Shown here one piece after another: positions 7,951 to 17,172 of a stretch of 64,000 nucleotides of DNA. The first letter of the stretch is position 1, and each line of letters begins with the position of its first letter. The notes below the pieces were generated by a model. It searched no databases and was not told the origin of the DNA. It worked only from the letters and a program-made list of their open reading frames with translations. The translations under genes were made by a program, and so were the position numbers. Source of the stretch: Vibrio sp. HDW18 (lineage in GTDB: Bacteria; Pseudomonadota; Gammaproteobacteria; Enterobacterales; Vibrionaceae); NCBI RefSeq assembly GCF_011306175.1, contig NZ_CP049913.1, forward strand, positions 310,001 through 374,000. Direction: 5' to 3'.

Positions 7951-8110
7951 CGCCTTTATCTAACTTTCTGTTTCAAATGAGCAATATTTTACCACCTGGT
8001 CTTGAGTTGTTGAAAAACACCACAAGGCAAACGTTTGCTTCTGGATGTAATCAAAAATATCTGCCACAATGCGCACCAAAAATCTCGCCTCAATCTCTAT
8101 AAGGAAAGTC

Positions 8111-8971
8111 ATGACTGCTCAAAATATTGATGGAACGCTGATCTCGCAAACCGTGCGCTCAGAAGTTGCAGCCCGCGTTAAAGCCCGCATTCAAGCGGGA
8201 TTGCGCGCTCCTGGCCTCGCAGTGGTATTGGTCGGCGAAGATCCCGCATCACAAGTTTATGTCGGCAGTAAGCGCCGTGCTTGCGAAGAAGTCGGCTTTA
8301 TCTCTAAATCTTACGATCTCCCGACCAGCACTCATGAAACAGAATTATTGGCGCTGATCGATGAACTCAATCATGATCCACAGATCGATGGCATTTTGGT
8401 GCAACTTCCTTTACCAGCAGGCATTGATACCACCAAGGTACTGGAACGTATTGATCCTCAAAAAGATGTTGATGGCTTCCACCCGTACAATGTGGGTCGC
8501 TTAGCACAGCGGATCCCCAAACTTCGCTCTTGCACCCCAAAAGGCATTATCACGCTGCTGGAGCGCTACCATATTCCACTGCATGGTAAACATGCGGTGA
8601 TTGTTGGTGCCTCTAATATTGTCGGCCGCCCAATGACGCTTGAGCTACTGTTAGCCGGCTGTACCACCACCACTTGTCATCGTTTTACTCAAGATCTTGA
8701 AAGTCACGTACGTCAAGCCGATCTTTTAGTGGTAGCGGTCGGTAAAGCGAACTTTATTCCCGGTGCGTGGATTAAACCCGGTGCGGTCGTGATCGATGTT
8801 GGTATCAACCGTCTTGCGAACGGCAAATTAGTTGGCGATGTGGAATATGAGGTTGCACGCAGCCATGCCAGTTTCATTACTCCAGTTCCAGGCGGCGTTG
8901 GCCCAATGACAGTGGCCAGTTTGATTGAGAATACCTTACTCGCGTGCGAACAATTCCATACCGATGATTAA
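8111..8971 (+). CDS. folD: FolD, methylenetetrahydrofolate dehydrogenase / cyclohydrolase
   Basis: Cytosolic bifunctional enzyme (286 residues) interconverting 5,10-methylene-, 5,10-methenyl- and 10-formyl-tetrahydrofolate with NADP. Visible features are the first signature around [19 protein letters not shown] with catalytic Y50 and K54, [21 protein letters not shown], the nucleotide-binding [13 protein letters not shown], and the second signature [10 protein letters not shown] near residue 262. The ATG at 8111 is chosen over an upstream in-frame ATG (8069) because AAGGAA lies just before it and the length then equals the family norm. It is transcribed away from tRNA-Arg. PurU elsewhere in the window (38406) acts on the 10-formyl-THF this enzyme makes. 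Confidence 0.97.
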   Translation: MTAQNIDGTLISQTVRSEVAARVKARIQAGLRAPGLAVVLVGEDPASQVYVGSKRRACEEVGFISKSYDLPTSTHETELLALIDELNHDPQIDGILVQLPLPAGIDTTKVLERIDPQKDVDGFHPYNVGRLAQRIPKLRSCTPKGIITLLERYHIPLHGKHAVIVGASNIVGRPMTLELLLAGCTTTTCHRFTQDLESHVRQADLLVVAVGKANFIPGAWIKPGAVVIDVGINRLANGKLVGDVEYEVARSHASFITPVPGGVGPMTVASLIENTLLACEQFHTDD

Positions 8972-9057
8972 AAAATTATTGCGACACGAATAATTGAGCG
9001 TTAGCAGTGACTATAGCTGGCATTCTAGTGAAGAACTTCAAGAATGCCAGCTCATGT

Positions 9058-10040
9058 TTAAAACTTAATCCGATCAGCTAAATGGCTCACCGCAAGCGCG
9101 AAGTAATGTGAACGGTTCCATTTCATCAGCACATGGTAGTTGTTGTAGACCAGATAAATACGCCCCGCTTCATCATCCGGCATGATCAACCAAGCTTGAA
9201 TATCGTCAGTCAGTTTGGGCAATGGCTTACCATCATAACGCGTCACTCCGAGCTTGCTCCACTGCTGCAAAGTTTTGCCTTTTTCAGGCTGACGACCTTC
9301 TAGGTTACGGTCAAAACCTTGCGGAATTTTTACTTGACGTCCCCAGGTATATTTATCATCCCAACCGGATTGACTGAGATAGTTGGCGGTGGACGCAAAT
9401 ACGTCCGAGCGGGTGCCCCAAATATCTTTTTTGCCATCGCCATTACCGTCGGCGGCAAAATTCAAAAATGAGCTAGGCATAAATTGACACTGCCCCATCG
9501 CTCCCGCCCAAGAGCCTTTCATCGCGGCGGGATCAATATGACCTTGTTCGAGGATCTGCAATGCTGCCATGGTTTCTTTGCGGAAAAACTCTTCACGACG
9601 ACCTTCATAAGCCAGTGTTGATAAAGCATCAATCACCTTAAAATTACCGGTTAATGCACCGAAATTACTCTCAACCCCCACAATGCGACAATAAAACGCG
9701 GTTGCACACCGTACTGCTGGCCAATCTTCTGCAGTTCTGCATAGTGCTTTTGATACAAAGCCTGAGCCTGTTTTACTTTCCACTCAGGCACTGCCCGTGG
9801 AATGTACTCATCCAAGGTGAGTTTTTTTTCAGGTTGATTTTTATCAGCAACCACCGCACGAGGTCGATATTCAACATCACTAAACGCTTGTTGGATAATG
9901 CGTTCGGAAATACCTTGTTGCCGAGCTTGCTGTTTTAAGCTTTCGATATAACGTTCAAAACTAACTTCGGTGCTGACTTCACTGGCGTGTAGTGGTGCTG
10001 ACAAAGCCAAGCCCAATACTATCGATAATAATTTTTTCAA
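9058..10040 (-). pseudogene. MltB-like lytic murein transglycosylase, frameshifted
   Basis: Periplasmic transglycosylase of the MltB_2 type (non-lipoprotein): signal peptide MKKLLSIVLGLALSAPLHA, then YIESLKQQARQQGISERII, and after the shift SNFGALTGNFKVIDALSTLA, GSWAGAMGQCQFMPSSFLNFA and DIWGTRSDVFASTANYLS. The frame breaks at a run of five G (9675-9679, C on the plus strand) inside what should read ALWGVESNFG. One extra G restores a 327-codon frame, the normal length. The catalytic Glu of GVESNFG lies just past the break, so the shifted product (stop after 129 codons) would be inactive. It may be a real mutation, a slippage-prone tract or a base-calling error. It follows ycgL by 25 bases. 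Confidence 0.88.
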
Positions 10041-10065
10041 GATGCCCTCCTTGAGCGATCTTTAA

Positions 10066-10344
10066 TCAAGTATTTGAGTGCGCTTGGCGCTCCTTATATT
10101 GCTCAAGTATATTTTCCGCAGGAGGCGGTAATTGTAGGAAGAATCCCTGAGTCTGCAGTGACTGCTTGACGTTCTCCACACTCACCTGCGCAAGTTGACG
10201 CTGCTCTAAATTCACCAGCATCACAAAGATAGGTTTACCAAACATCTGCCGTAAGGTGTCAGGAACCTGTGAAAAATCGTCCCGTTTGGGAATATACAGA
10301 TAAGCGCCTTCTTTTTTGGCACTTTTATAAATCGAACAAAGCAT
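10066..10344 (-). CDS. ycgL: YcgL-family protein
   Basis: 92-residue cytosolic protein of the YcgL (DUF709) family, found next to minC across gamma-proteobacteria. Recognised by [20 protein letters not shown] at the N-terminus, the central [22 protein letters not shown] and a family-typical end. The biochemical role is not established. It is divergent from minC with about 200 bases between them, and is followed by the mltB-like gene in the same direction. The ATG at 10344 begins the family motif directly. Confidence 0.92.
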   Translation of the reverse strand: MLCSIYKSAKKEGAYLYIPKRDDFSQVPDTLRQMFGKPIFVMLVNLEQRQLAQVSVENVKQSLQTQGFFLQLPPPAENILEQYKERQAHSNT

Positions 10345-10544
10345 GACAAACCTTTTGATTAGATGTGCGCCCGATTAGGGCCTTTGATCTTAAATTCAAT
10401 TAACTTTGACCAAAGTTGATGCCAAATCACTTATTTCACCGCAAGATAACTTGCCGTGTTTTAGCACTGAATATAACATGACAGCCCTGTTCCCAGCCAA
10501 TGCTCTCTCTGCAAAGCATAGAGTTTCTTGAGGTCAACCTGACG

Positions 10545-11207
10545 ATGTCGAAAACCCCTGACCTGAAAGGTAGTAGCTTTACTTTGTCGGTATTACACCT
10601 TTCAGACCACCAAATTGCACACACGGTACAATTTTTGCGAGAAAAGGTCGCGCAAGCTCCGGCTTTTTTTGCTAATGCGCCAGTGGTGATTAATGTGGCA
10701 AAAGTCACCGCAGATCTGGATTATCCGGCTTTAAAACAAGGCATCACTCACGCAGGCTTAATTCCAGTCGGTATTACTGGGTGTAAAGATAAACGCAGCC
10801 AAAATCTAGCCGCTGCGGCAGGCTTTGCGGTGATGAGTGCCACCAACTCTGCCATTCAAGCTCCGATTGAGCTAACCCCAACCAAAGTGGTCAGTACGCC
10901 GGTGCGCTCAGGGCAACAGATCTACGCCAAAGATAGCGACTTAGTGATTTTAAGCCATGTCAGTGCGGGAGCAGAAGTGATTGCCGATGGCTCAATCCAT
11001 ATTTACGGAACCTTACGTGGCCGAGCAATTGCAGGAGCCAGTGGGCAAACCGCAGCACGAATTATTTGTCATGATTTGCAAGCAGAACTGATTTCGATTG
11101 CTGGTCATTATTGGCTAAGCGATCAAATTGAGGGTCAGTTTTGGCAACAGAGAGTGATGCTCAGTATGACTGACGAGTCACTTCACCTCGAAACGCTCAC
11201 GATTTAA
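10545..11207 (+). CDS. minC: MinC, septum-site-determining inhibitor of FtsZ
   Basis: 220-residue inhibitor that, brought to the membrane by MinD, blocks FtsZ ring assembly near the poles. The N-terminal domain (about 1-105, starting [12 protein letters not shown]) antagonises FtsZ polymers. The C-terminal beta-helix domain (about 120-220, including [20 protein letters not shown] and [14 protein letters not shown]) dimerises and binds MinD. The ATG at 10545 is used rather than one 45 bases upstream because family similarity begins there; GAGG lies 11 bases ahead, a rather long spacing. First gene of minCDE. Confidence 0.95.
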   Translation: MSKTPDLKGSSFTLSVLHLSDHQIAHTVQFLREKVAQAPAFFANAPVVINVAKVTADLDYPALKQGITHAGLIPVGITGCKDKRSQNLAAAAGFAVMSATNSAIQAPIELTPTKVVSTPVRSGQQIYAKDSDLVILSHVSAGAEVIADGSIHIYGTLRGRAIAGASGQTAARIICHDLQAELISIAGHYWLSDQIEGQFWQQRVMLSMTDESLHLETLTI

Positions 11208-11234
11208 GATTTAAGATTGAAAGGAAACCATAAC

Positions 11235-12047
11235 ATGTCACGTATTATTGTCGTCACGTCAGGAAAAGGCGGGGTTGGCAAAACCACCTCCAGTGCTGCA
11301 ATTGCTTCTGGTCTCGCGCTGCGAGGCAAAAAAACCGCAGTGATCGATTTTGATATCGGTCTGCGCAATCTCGATTTGATCATGGGCTGTGAGCGCCGAG
11401 TGGTGTATGACTTTGTCAATGTCATCAACGGTGAAGCCACCCTAAATCAGGCGTTAATTAAAGATAAACGCAATGAAAATTTATTCATTTTGCCCGCTTC
11501 GCAGACCCGTGATAAAGATGCGCTGACCAAAGATGGCGTACAACGTGTGCTCAATGAACTTAAGGAGATGGCGTTTGATTTCATCATTTGCGACTCCCCT
11601 GCGGGTATTGAGCAAGGCGCTTTGATGGCTCTTTATTATGCTGACGAAGCGATTGTCACCACCAATCCAGAAGTCTCATCGGTACGCGATTCTGACCGTA
11701 TCCTCGGCATTCTCGATTCTAAGTCTTTGCGGGCCGAACAAGGTCAAGCGGCGATTAAGCAACACCTACTGCTCACTCGCTACAATCCAACTCGGGTAAC
11801 TCAGGGTGAAATGCTCAGCGTACAAGATGTTGAAGAGATCCTGCATGTACCACTACTCGGGGTGATCCCAGAGAGCCAAGCGGTACTGAATGCCTCTAAT
11901 AAAGGGGTGCCAGTTATTTTTGATGAGCAATCCGATGCCGGTCAAGCGTACCAAGATACCGTGACACGCCTACTCGGTGAACAAGTTGAATTTCGTTTTC
12001 TAACTGAAGCGAAGAAAGGTATTTTCAAACGCTTATTTGGAGGCTAA
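11235..12047 (+). CDS. minD: MinD, membrane-associated ATPase of the Min oscillator
   Basis: 270-residue deviant Walker ATPase that binds the inner membrane in its ATP dimer form, recruits MinC and is discharged by MinE. The deviant P-loop [10 protein letters not shown] carries signature K11 and K16; later motifs are [16 protein letters not shown] and [14 protein letters not shown]. It ends in the amphipathic membrane-targeting helix [10 protein letters not shown]. The ATG at 11235 has AAAGGAAA upstream, 27 bases after minC. A further ATG at 11217 is out of family register and rejected. Confidence 0.98.
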   Translation: MSRIIVVTSGKGGVGKTTSSAAIASGLALRGKKTAVIDFDIGLRNLDLIMGCERRVVYDFVNVINGEATLNQALIKDKRNENLFILPASQTRDKDALTKDGVQRVLNELKEMAFDFIICDSPAGIEQGALMALYYADEAIVTTNPEVSSVRDSDRILGILDSKSLRAEQGQAAIKQHLLLTRYNPTRVTQGEMLSVQDVEEILHVPLLGVIPESQAVLNASNKGVPVIFDEQSDAGQAYQDTVTRLLGEQVEFRFLTEAKKGIFKRLFGG

Positions 12048-12051
12048 TCCG

Positions 12052-12315
12052 ATGTCATTGCTGGAATTTTTCCGCCCACAGAAGAAAACTTCGGCCTGCG
12101 TTGCCAAAGAGCGTTTGCAGATCATTGTTGCCGAACGTCGTAGCCAAGATGATCCTGCGCCTAGCTACTTACCACAGCTAAAAGCGGATATTTTGCAAGT
12201 GATTGCCAAATATGTCGCGGTTGACCCTTCAATGGTCGAACTCTCTTTTGAGCATAAGGACGATGATATTTCAGTCCTTGAACTCAACGTTACCTTACCT
12301 GATGATGAAAAATAG
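12052..12315 (+). CDS. minE: MinE, topological specificity factor
   Basis: 87-residue regulator that stimulates MinD ATPase and drives pole-to-pole oscillation. The N-terminal anti-MinCD part contains [20 protein letters not shown] and LQIIVAERR; the C-terminal dimerisation domain runs to LNVTLPDDE. The ATG at 12052 lies four bases after the minD stop, with GGAGG within the end of minD as its ribosome-binding site. Last gene of the operon, followed by a strong terminator. Confidence 0.97.
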   Translation: MSLLEFFRPQKKTSACVAKERLQIIVAERRSQDDPAPSYLPQLKADILQVIAKYVAVDPSMVELSFEHKDDDISVLELNVTLPDDEK

Positions 12316-12328
12316 CTGATTTATAAAG

Positions 12329-12353
12329 ACCCTCAACATTGAGGGTTTTTTTT
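12329..12353 (+). terminator. minCDE terminator
   Basis: GC-rich stem ACCCTC (12329-12334) with GAGGGT (12341-12346), followed by eight T residues, 13 bases after the minE stop. Confidence 0.92.
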
Positions 12354-12608
12354 AACTATACTGAAACCACTTGGCGTAGCAGCTTGACCTGTCAGTGAGT
12401 ACCGCGACTCGGTTGCGACGACGGTAAGTAGGCATAAAATAAAGATTTATTATCTATTGGGAATATTTGAGTTTTATTCGGTTAGAACAAACACAACTTG
12501 TCGCTAAAATGACCCGCGTTTAACTTAAACTTAACAGCGTAAGTTCATAGTGACGTCGGTTCATCGCGACTAAGTTGATGATGGTCAACATTTATTAATC
12601 AAGGATTT

Positions 12609-13094
12609 ATGATGAAAAAAAGTATTTTTGCTCTAAGTGCACTGGCTATCCTTCTGGTTGGATGTGATAACCAACCAGCCAAAGTGGAAGTCGAACCGGT
12701 GGTTGACGTGGCTGAACCTGCGGAGCAGTCAATGACGGAATCTGCAACCGAAGCGATTGATGCGGCGCATAATGCACAAAATAGCCTTGACTGGGCTGGT
12801 AGCTATCAAGGAACTTTACCTTGTGCAGATTGTGGAGGCATTGAAACCGAGCTGACCCTTAACGAAGATGGCACCTATAAGCTGAGTGAAAACTATCTCG
12901 ATAAAGAAGGCCAGCCTTTAGTATCACAAGGCACTTTTGCATGGGATGAAACAGGCAGTATCGTGATCCTACGATCTGGCGAACAAACTGGCAGACAATA
13001 TCTGGTCGGCGAAAATACTCTTACTCATCTGGATATGCATGGCCAACAAATTGATGGCGACCTTGCTGGATTCTATGTGCTTAACCGACAATAA
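12609..13094 (+). CDS. NlpE-type outer-membrane lipoprotein
   Basis: 161-residue lipoprotein with lipobox LLVGC (acylated C19), an acidic linker (about 25-60, many Glu, Val and Ala), and an NlpE N-terminal-type domain beginning WAGSYQGTLPCADCGGIETEL with the CxxC pair C72/C75. In E. coli NlpE senses surface contact and envelope or copper stress via Cpx; this short protein has only the N-terminal domain, so only the general envelope-stress or copper link carries over. Two consecutive ATG codons occur (12609 and 12612), with AAGGA upstream. It stands alone and is followed by a bidirectional terminator. Confidence 0.85.
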   Translation: MMKKSIFALSALAILLVGCDNQPAKVEVEPVVDVAEPAEQSMTESATEAIDAAHNAQNSLDWAGSYQGTLPCADCGGIETELTLNEDGTYKLSENYLDKEGQPLVSQGTFAWDETGSIVILRSGEQTGRQYLVGENTLTHLDMHGQQIDGDLAGFYVLNRQ

Positions 13095-13124
13095 GCATCA
13101 CGCTAACGCTTGATCATTGAGCAC

Positions 13125-13161
13125 AAAAAACGCGCCACATCTGTTGGCGCGTTTTGTTTTT
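13125..13161. terminator. Bidirectional terminator between nlpE-like and DUF1244 genes
   Basis: Stem AAAACGCGCCA (13127-13137) with TGGCGCGTTTT (13145-13155), giving T-runs on both strands between convergent genes. Confidence 0.9.
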
Positions 13162-13169
13162 AACCCAGT

Positions 13170-13487
13170 TTATTGCGCATTTTTAGCCGCAAAAGCCGCT
13201 AATTGCTCTGCGGTCGCGGGCGGCTGATGATTGGTTTTCCATTCATCGTAAGTCATACCATACACCCGCTCACGCGCATCATCGATACTCAACGCTAACC
13301 CCTGCTTATCCGCCTCTGCCGCGTACCATTTACACAGGCAGTTACGGCAAAAACCGGCCAGAATCATTAAATCGATATTCTGCACATCTTTATGTTGATC
13401 AAGGTGTTGCAACAGTTGACGAAAAACCGCTGCATCCAGTTGATCTTGCTCGCTTTGGCTAAGTTGTTGATGTTTGAATTGTGCCAC
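13170..13487 (-). CDS. DUF1244-family protein
   Basis: 105-residue cytosolic protein recognised by the family core GFCRNCLCKWYAAEADKQG (about 44-64) and the YGMTYDEWKTNHQ stretch near residue 80. The cluster of three cysteines in FCRNCLC is conserved and may bind metal, but no function is established. The Ala-rich tail AAFAAKNAQ is low in information. It is convergent with the NlpE-like gene and read in the same direction as the Tim44-like gene upstream. Confidence 0.82.
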   Translation of the reverse strand: MAQFKHQQLSQSEQDQLDAAVFRQLLQHLDQHKDVQNIDLMILAGFCRNCLCKWYAAEADKQGLALSIDDARERVYGMTYDEWKTNHQPPATAEQLAAFAAKNAQ

Positions 13488-13573
13488 GTTGATCTCCTTG
13501 CGCTACTTTACAGACCTGCGAGTATATACCCAATGCACCACTATTGCAGTGAGTGCAGCCATCTCACTCTGCT

Positions 13574-13602
13574 CATAAAAAAACACCCAGCGATGCTGGG
13601 TG
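13574..13602 (-). terminator. Terminator of the Tim44-like gene
   Basis: Stem CACCCAGC (13584-13591) with GCTGGGTG (13595-13602). Read leftward it is followed by seven consecutive T residues, 27 bases beyond the Tim44-like stop codon. Confidence 0.9.
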
Positions 13603-13628
13603 CGTTACACAAGCTTAATGGTGGCAGA

Positions 13629-14504
13629 TTAACCTTGGATACCAACGATCAACCAAGGCGCATTTGGCTCAGTTAAATCGCGCTCTAAGTGCCATACATC
13701 ATCAATATTCTCTTCAATCCCTTCTACCGCATCGCGATAACGGCCACTAAACTGTAGGCTTAAATGGGCGCGGTTAGCATCGTAATCGGCACGCACAATT
13801 TCTGCATCCACATACATCACATCAGTATGTTGTTCACCAGGGTAGTTTGCGCGCTCCGCTTTAAGATCTTCAAACAAGCTTGGCGATACATATTCACGAA
13901 TAGTCTCAAGCTGGTTATGGTTCCATGCCCCTTGCAAAATACGGTAATGCTCACGCGCCCCATTCACAAAGGCAACCCGATCAAAACCAGTTGGGTAGTT
14001 GTGAGGAACTTCGCTTTGCGCATCGCTGCCAAAACCGCCAGACACCGTTTGAGGCTGTTCAAAGTTGTGTACATTCGATTGCTCAAATGGGGTACGCTGC
14101 ATACCGCCAAAAGCCGGTTGTGGTTGAGACTGATTCATGCTGCCCTGCTTAGAGGCCAACAACCCACGCATCAATTTAAAGATCACGAAAGCAATTAGCC
14201 CCATGATCAGGATATCCATAAACTGGATACCTTCAAATGCACCACCAAAGAATGCGGCCAGTAAACCACCAGCCAGCAAGCCGCCGAGCAAACCGCCCAT
14301 CAAGCCTTTTTTGGCTGAACCAGCAGGATTGGTGGCATCTTTTTTTAAAGTATCGTTTCTTTGTTGCTGCTGTTTCGGTGCCGGAGCGGTTTTGTAACTC
14401 TTGTTACCAAACGATTTACCACCGCCGAACTTTTTGGCCTCAGCAATCGGGGTTACCGCAACCGAAACCATGATTAACGCAATAAGCGAAAACAAACGTT
14501 TCAT
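13629..14504 (-). CDS. Tim44-like domain membrane protein
   Basis: 291-residue protein: signal or anchor segment (residues 1-23, ending EAKKFGGGKSFG), a Lys/Gln/Pro-rich linker, a glycine-rich hydrophobic segment GLMGGLLGGLLAGGLLAAFF (about 67-87) plus a second one (IQFMDILIMGLIAFVIFKLM), then a soluble Tim44-like domain from about 165 to the end (FVNGAREHYRILQGAWN, WHLERDLTEPNAPWLIVGIQG). The bacterial members are of unknown role; the fold resembles the membrane-binding part of mitochondrial Tim44. Single gene with its own terminator, divergent from the TetR gene. Confidence 0.85.
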   Translation of the reverse strand: MKRLFSLIALIMVSVAVTPIAEAKKFGGGKSFGNKSYKTAPAPKQQQQRNDTLKKDATNPAGSAKKGLMGGLLGGLLAGGLLAAFFGGAFEGIQFMDILIMGLIAFVIFKLMRGLLASKQGSMNQSQPQPAFGGMQRTPFEQSNVHNFEQPQTVSGGFGSDAQSEVPHNYPTGFDRVAFVNGAREHYRILQGAWNHNQLETIREYVSPSLFEDLKAERANYPGEQHTDVMYVDAEIVRADYDANRAHLSLQFSGRYRDAVEGIEENIDDVWHLERDLTEPNAPWLIVGIQG

Positions 14505-14696
14505 ACACTTCCTTAGGGATCGATGTTATGGGGCTTTGAGCTTATCTATCTTTACTGGGTCACTATAGCCAGTTCATCTCACGATGGAAATGTTTTGCAT
14601 TTATCGACATGTATCAGAATATTGCAAATCGATTCGTTGACGCTAGTTAAGGGGATGATTAGACTATCGAACATTGTTCATTATTGAATCCACATC

Positions 14697-15287
14697 ATGG
14701 CAAGACGAAACGATCACACCCGAGAAGAGCTGGTGGCTCTCACCCTAGAGAGCGTCAAACAGTTTCTCGATACGCACTCCTATCATGAACTGAGCTTGCG
14801 TAAGGTCGCCACGATGATTGGCTATGTACCAAGCACATTGGTTAACGTGTTTGGTAACTACAACCTACTGCTGCTGCATGTGGTCGCGCAAACCTTAGAT
14901 GAACTGGCACAGCAAGCACAACAAGCGCTCAAATCTACCCCCTATCCGAAAGACGCCCTCTATCAACTGGCTTATTGCTACCATAATTTTGCCAAGCATA
15001 ACCCTTATCGTTGGCAACTGATTTTTGAACACAATATGAATGGTGAGGCGCTGCCTGAATGGCAAGCACAACGCATCGATAATATGACCAATATGTTAGA
15101 AGAATTATTGCGAGTGTTAGCGCCATTGCGTTCCGAGCAAGAAGTACTGCAAGCCAGCCGAGTGCTTTGGGCCGGAGTACACGGCATCACCATGCTGAGT
15201 GTGGATGATAAATTTTTTGCTAATCAACCGATGGATGGCCGTGCGTTGATTGATAATCTGCTCAATCACTATCTCGCTAACTGGTAA
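14697..15287 (+). CDS. TetR/AcrR-family regulator (WHG-type ligand domain)
   Basis: 196-residue repressor-type protein. The N-terminal helix-turn-helix (about 8-55, ELSLRKVATMIGYVPSTLVNVFGNYNLLLLHVV) is followed by a helical ligand domain containing NPYRWQLIFEHNMNGE and RVLWAGVHGITML, typical of the WHG-domain group. No good Shine-Dalgarno precedes the ATG at 14697, so the start is open. It lies 13 bases before the LplT-PlsC fusion gene and probably regulates it, perhaps in response to a lipid or fatty acid; that link is inferred from position only. Confidence 0.87.
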   Translation: MARRNDHTREELVALTLESVKQFLDTHSYHELSLRKVATMIGYVPSTLVNVFGNYNLLLLHVVAQTLDELAQQAQQALKSTPYPKDALYQLAYCYHNFAKHNPYRWQLIFEHNMNGEALPEWQAQRIDNMTNMLEELLRVLAPLRSEQEVLQASRVLWAGVHGITMLSVDDKFFANQPMDGRALIDNLLNHYLANW

Positions 15288-15300
15288 TGCTTGACACACT

Positions 15301-17172
15301 ATGGCTAATTTAACCAGCGCGCTCTTAACTGATCGCCGTTTCTTACCCTATTTCATCACGCAGTTTCTTGGCGCATTTAACGACAATATTTTCAAAAATG
15401 TATTGTTACTGCTGGTCGCGTTTGCTGGCACGCAAGCCTTACCGATCTCCAGTGATCTGTTTATCAATCTGGCCGCTGGGTTATTTATTTTGCCGTTTTT
15501 TCTATTTTCCGCCAGCGCAGGGGTTCTGGCCGATAAGCTAGAAAAATCACGCTATATTCGTCAGGTCAAATTGCTGGAAATTGCGATTATGCTCGGTGGT
15601 GCGATTGGCTTGGTGACGCAAAACTATCTCATCTTATTGTTACTGCTGTTTTTAATGGGCACTCAATCGGCCTTTTTTGGCCCGGTCAAATACGCATTGC
15701 TGCCCCAGCATTTACGCGCCGAAGAGTTAGTTCCGGGCAATGCTTTGGTTGAAACCGGCACCTTTCTCGCTATCTTACTCGGTACGGTAGGCGCAGGTAT
15801 TCTCGCCTCTGCGGAGCAAGCCCGCTATTTAGCCGCAGCCGCGATTGTGCTGTTTGCGCTACTCGGTTATCTGGCCAGCCGCAGCATTCCACTGGCACCA
15901 GCCAGTGCGCCTGATCTCGATTTTCGCTGGCAACCACTGACCCATACCAAACAAACCCTGCAGATAGCTCAGCGTGATCGCGCCATTTTTCAAGCCATTA
16001 TGGCCATCAGTTGGTTTTGGTTACTCGGAGCAGTTTATCTAACCCAATTCCCGAATTTCACTCGCCTCTATTTGCACGGCAATGAAGCGGCGGTCTCTTT
16101 CCTGCTGGCTTTATTCTCGATTGGGATTGCGCTGGGTTCACTGGCTTGCGATAAGCTTTCTGGACATCGTATTGAATTGGGCATCGTGCCGCTCGGTAGT
16201 TTGGGCATGAGCCTGTTTGGCTACCTGATGGCGAGCGCAATCCCAAACAATCTTCCGCACTTTACCACCTTGAGTGATTTTGTGGCTTATGCCGGATTAT
16301 GGCCAATTTTTACTTATCTGCTATTGATTGGCGTGTGCGGTGGGATCTTTATCGTCCCCTTATATGCCATGCTGCAACAACGGGCCAAAGCGACCGAGCG
16401 AGCGCAAATTATTGCGGCGTTAAATATCTATAACTCGCTGTTTATGGTCGGCAGTGCGCTGCTCGGTGTAGTCTGCCTTTCGATATTGGCACTGACTATT
16501 CCACAACTGTTTGCTTTACTTGCCGTAGCTAATAGCATGGTGGCGTTGGCCATGTTGCGCCAACTACCGATTATTAGTGTGCGCTTTTTGCTGTGGATTG
16601 CCTCGCATGTTCTGTATCGCGTACGTTATAAAAATATGCAGGTGATCCCCGAGCAAGGTGGCGCACTGTTGGTATGTAACCATGTCAGTTATTTAGATGC
16701 CCTGCTGTTGAGTGCCGCTTGTCCGCGCTTAATCCGCTTTGTGATGCAAGAAGAGTACGCGAATTGGCCACTCCTCAAACGGTTTTTAAACCGCGCAGGG
16801 GTGATCCCTATTTCAGCCAATAATCGTGCTTCATTGCGAGGTGCTTTCAATCAAATCGAACAGGCGCTCACTACTGGCCAGTTGGTGTGCATTTTCCCAG
16901 AAGGCCATTTAAGCGCAGATGGCGAAATTCGCCCCTTTATGCGCGGTTTAGATCTGATAGTGCAACGTAGCCCAGCGCCAGTGATCCCGTTAGCCATCAA
17001 AGGGGTATGGGGAAGCTATTTCAGCCGTTATAAAGGCCGAGCCTGCCAAGGCGTGCCGCGTCGCTTCCGCGCGCGCTTAGAAATTGAAGCGGGAGAACCC
17101 GTAGCTCCGCAGCAAGCAACTGCCGCGAAGATGCAACAACTGGTTGCCGAGTTACGCGGTGATTGGCGTTAA
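15301..17172 (+). CDS. MFS lysophospholipid flippase-acyltransferase fusion (LplT-PlsC type)
   Basis: 623-residue inner-membrane fusion. Residues ~10-415 form a twelve-segment MFS domain like LplT (RRFLPYFITQFLGAFNDNIF, GPVKYALLPQHL, GNALVETGTF). Residues ~435-620 are a PlsC/LPLAT acyltransferase with the HX4D motif H461-V-S-Y-L-D466 and FPEGHLS near 531. E. coli splits these jobs between LplT and Aas, which import and re-acylate lysophosphatidylethanolamine. The acyl-ACP synthetase (AMP-binding) domain found in Aas and in longer fusions is absent here. Thirteen bases separate it from the TetR gene. Its stop overlaps the stop of the convergent CorC-like gene. Confidence 0.9.
   Translation: MANLTSALLTDRRFLPYFITQFLGAFNDNIFKNVLLLLVAFAGTQALPISSDLFINLAAGLFILPFFLFSASAGVLADKLEKSRYIRQVKLLEIAIMLGGAIGLVTQNYLILLLLLFLMGTQSAFFGPVKYALLPQHLRAEELVPGNALVETGTFLAILLGTVGAGILASAEQARYLAAAAIVLFALLGYLASRSIPLAPASAPDLDFRWQPLTHTKQTLQIAQRDRAIFQAIMAISWFWLLGAVYLTQFPNFTRLYLHGNEAAVSFLLALFSIGIALGSLACDKLSGHRIELGIVPLGSLGMSLFGYLMASAIPNNLPHFTTLSDFVAYAGLWPIFTYLLLIGVCGGIFIVPLYAMLQQRAKATERAQIIAALNIYNSLFMVGSALLGVVCLSILALTIPQLFALLAVANSMVALAMLRQLPIISVRFLLWIASHVLYRVRYKNMQVIPEQGGALLVCNHVSYLDALLLSAACPRLIRFVMQEEYANWPLLKRFLNRAGVIPISANNRASLRGAFNQIEQALTTGQLVCIFPEGHLSADGEIRPFMRGLDLIVQRSPAPVIPLAIKGVWGSYFSRYKGRACQGVPRRFRARLEIEAGEPVAPQQATAAKMQQLVAELRGDWR

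Noticed and set aside
7806..8102. 98-codon plus-strand frame across the tRNA-Arg gene
   Set aside because: It is antisense to the tRNA; frames containing translated tRNA sequence of this kind are a known annotation artefact.
13764..14473. Several plus-strand frames opposite the Tim44-like gene
   Set aside because: They are antisense shadows of a well-supported gene with a signal peptide, membrane segments and its own terminator.
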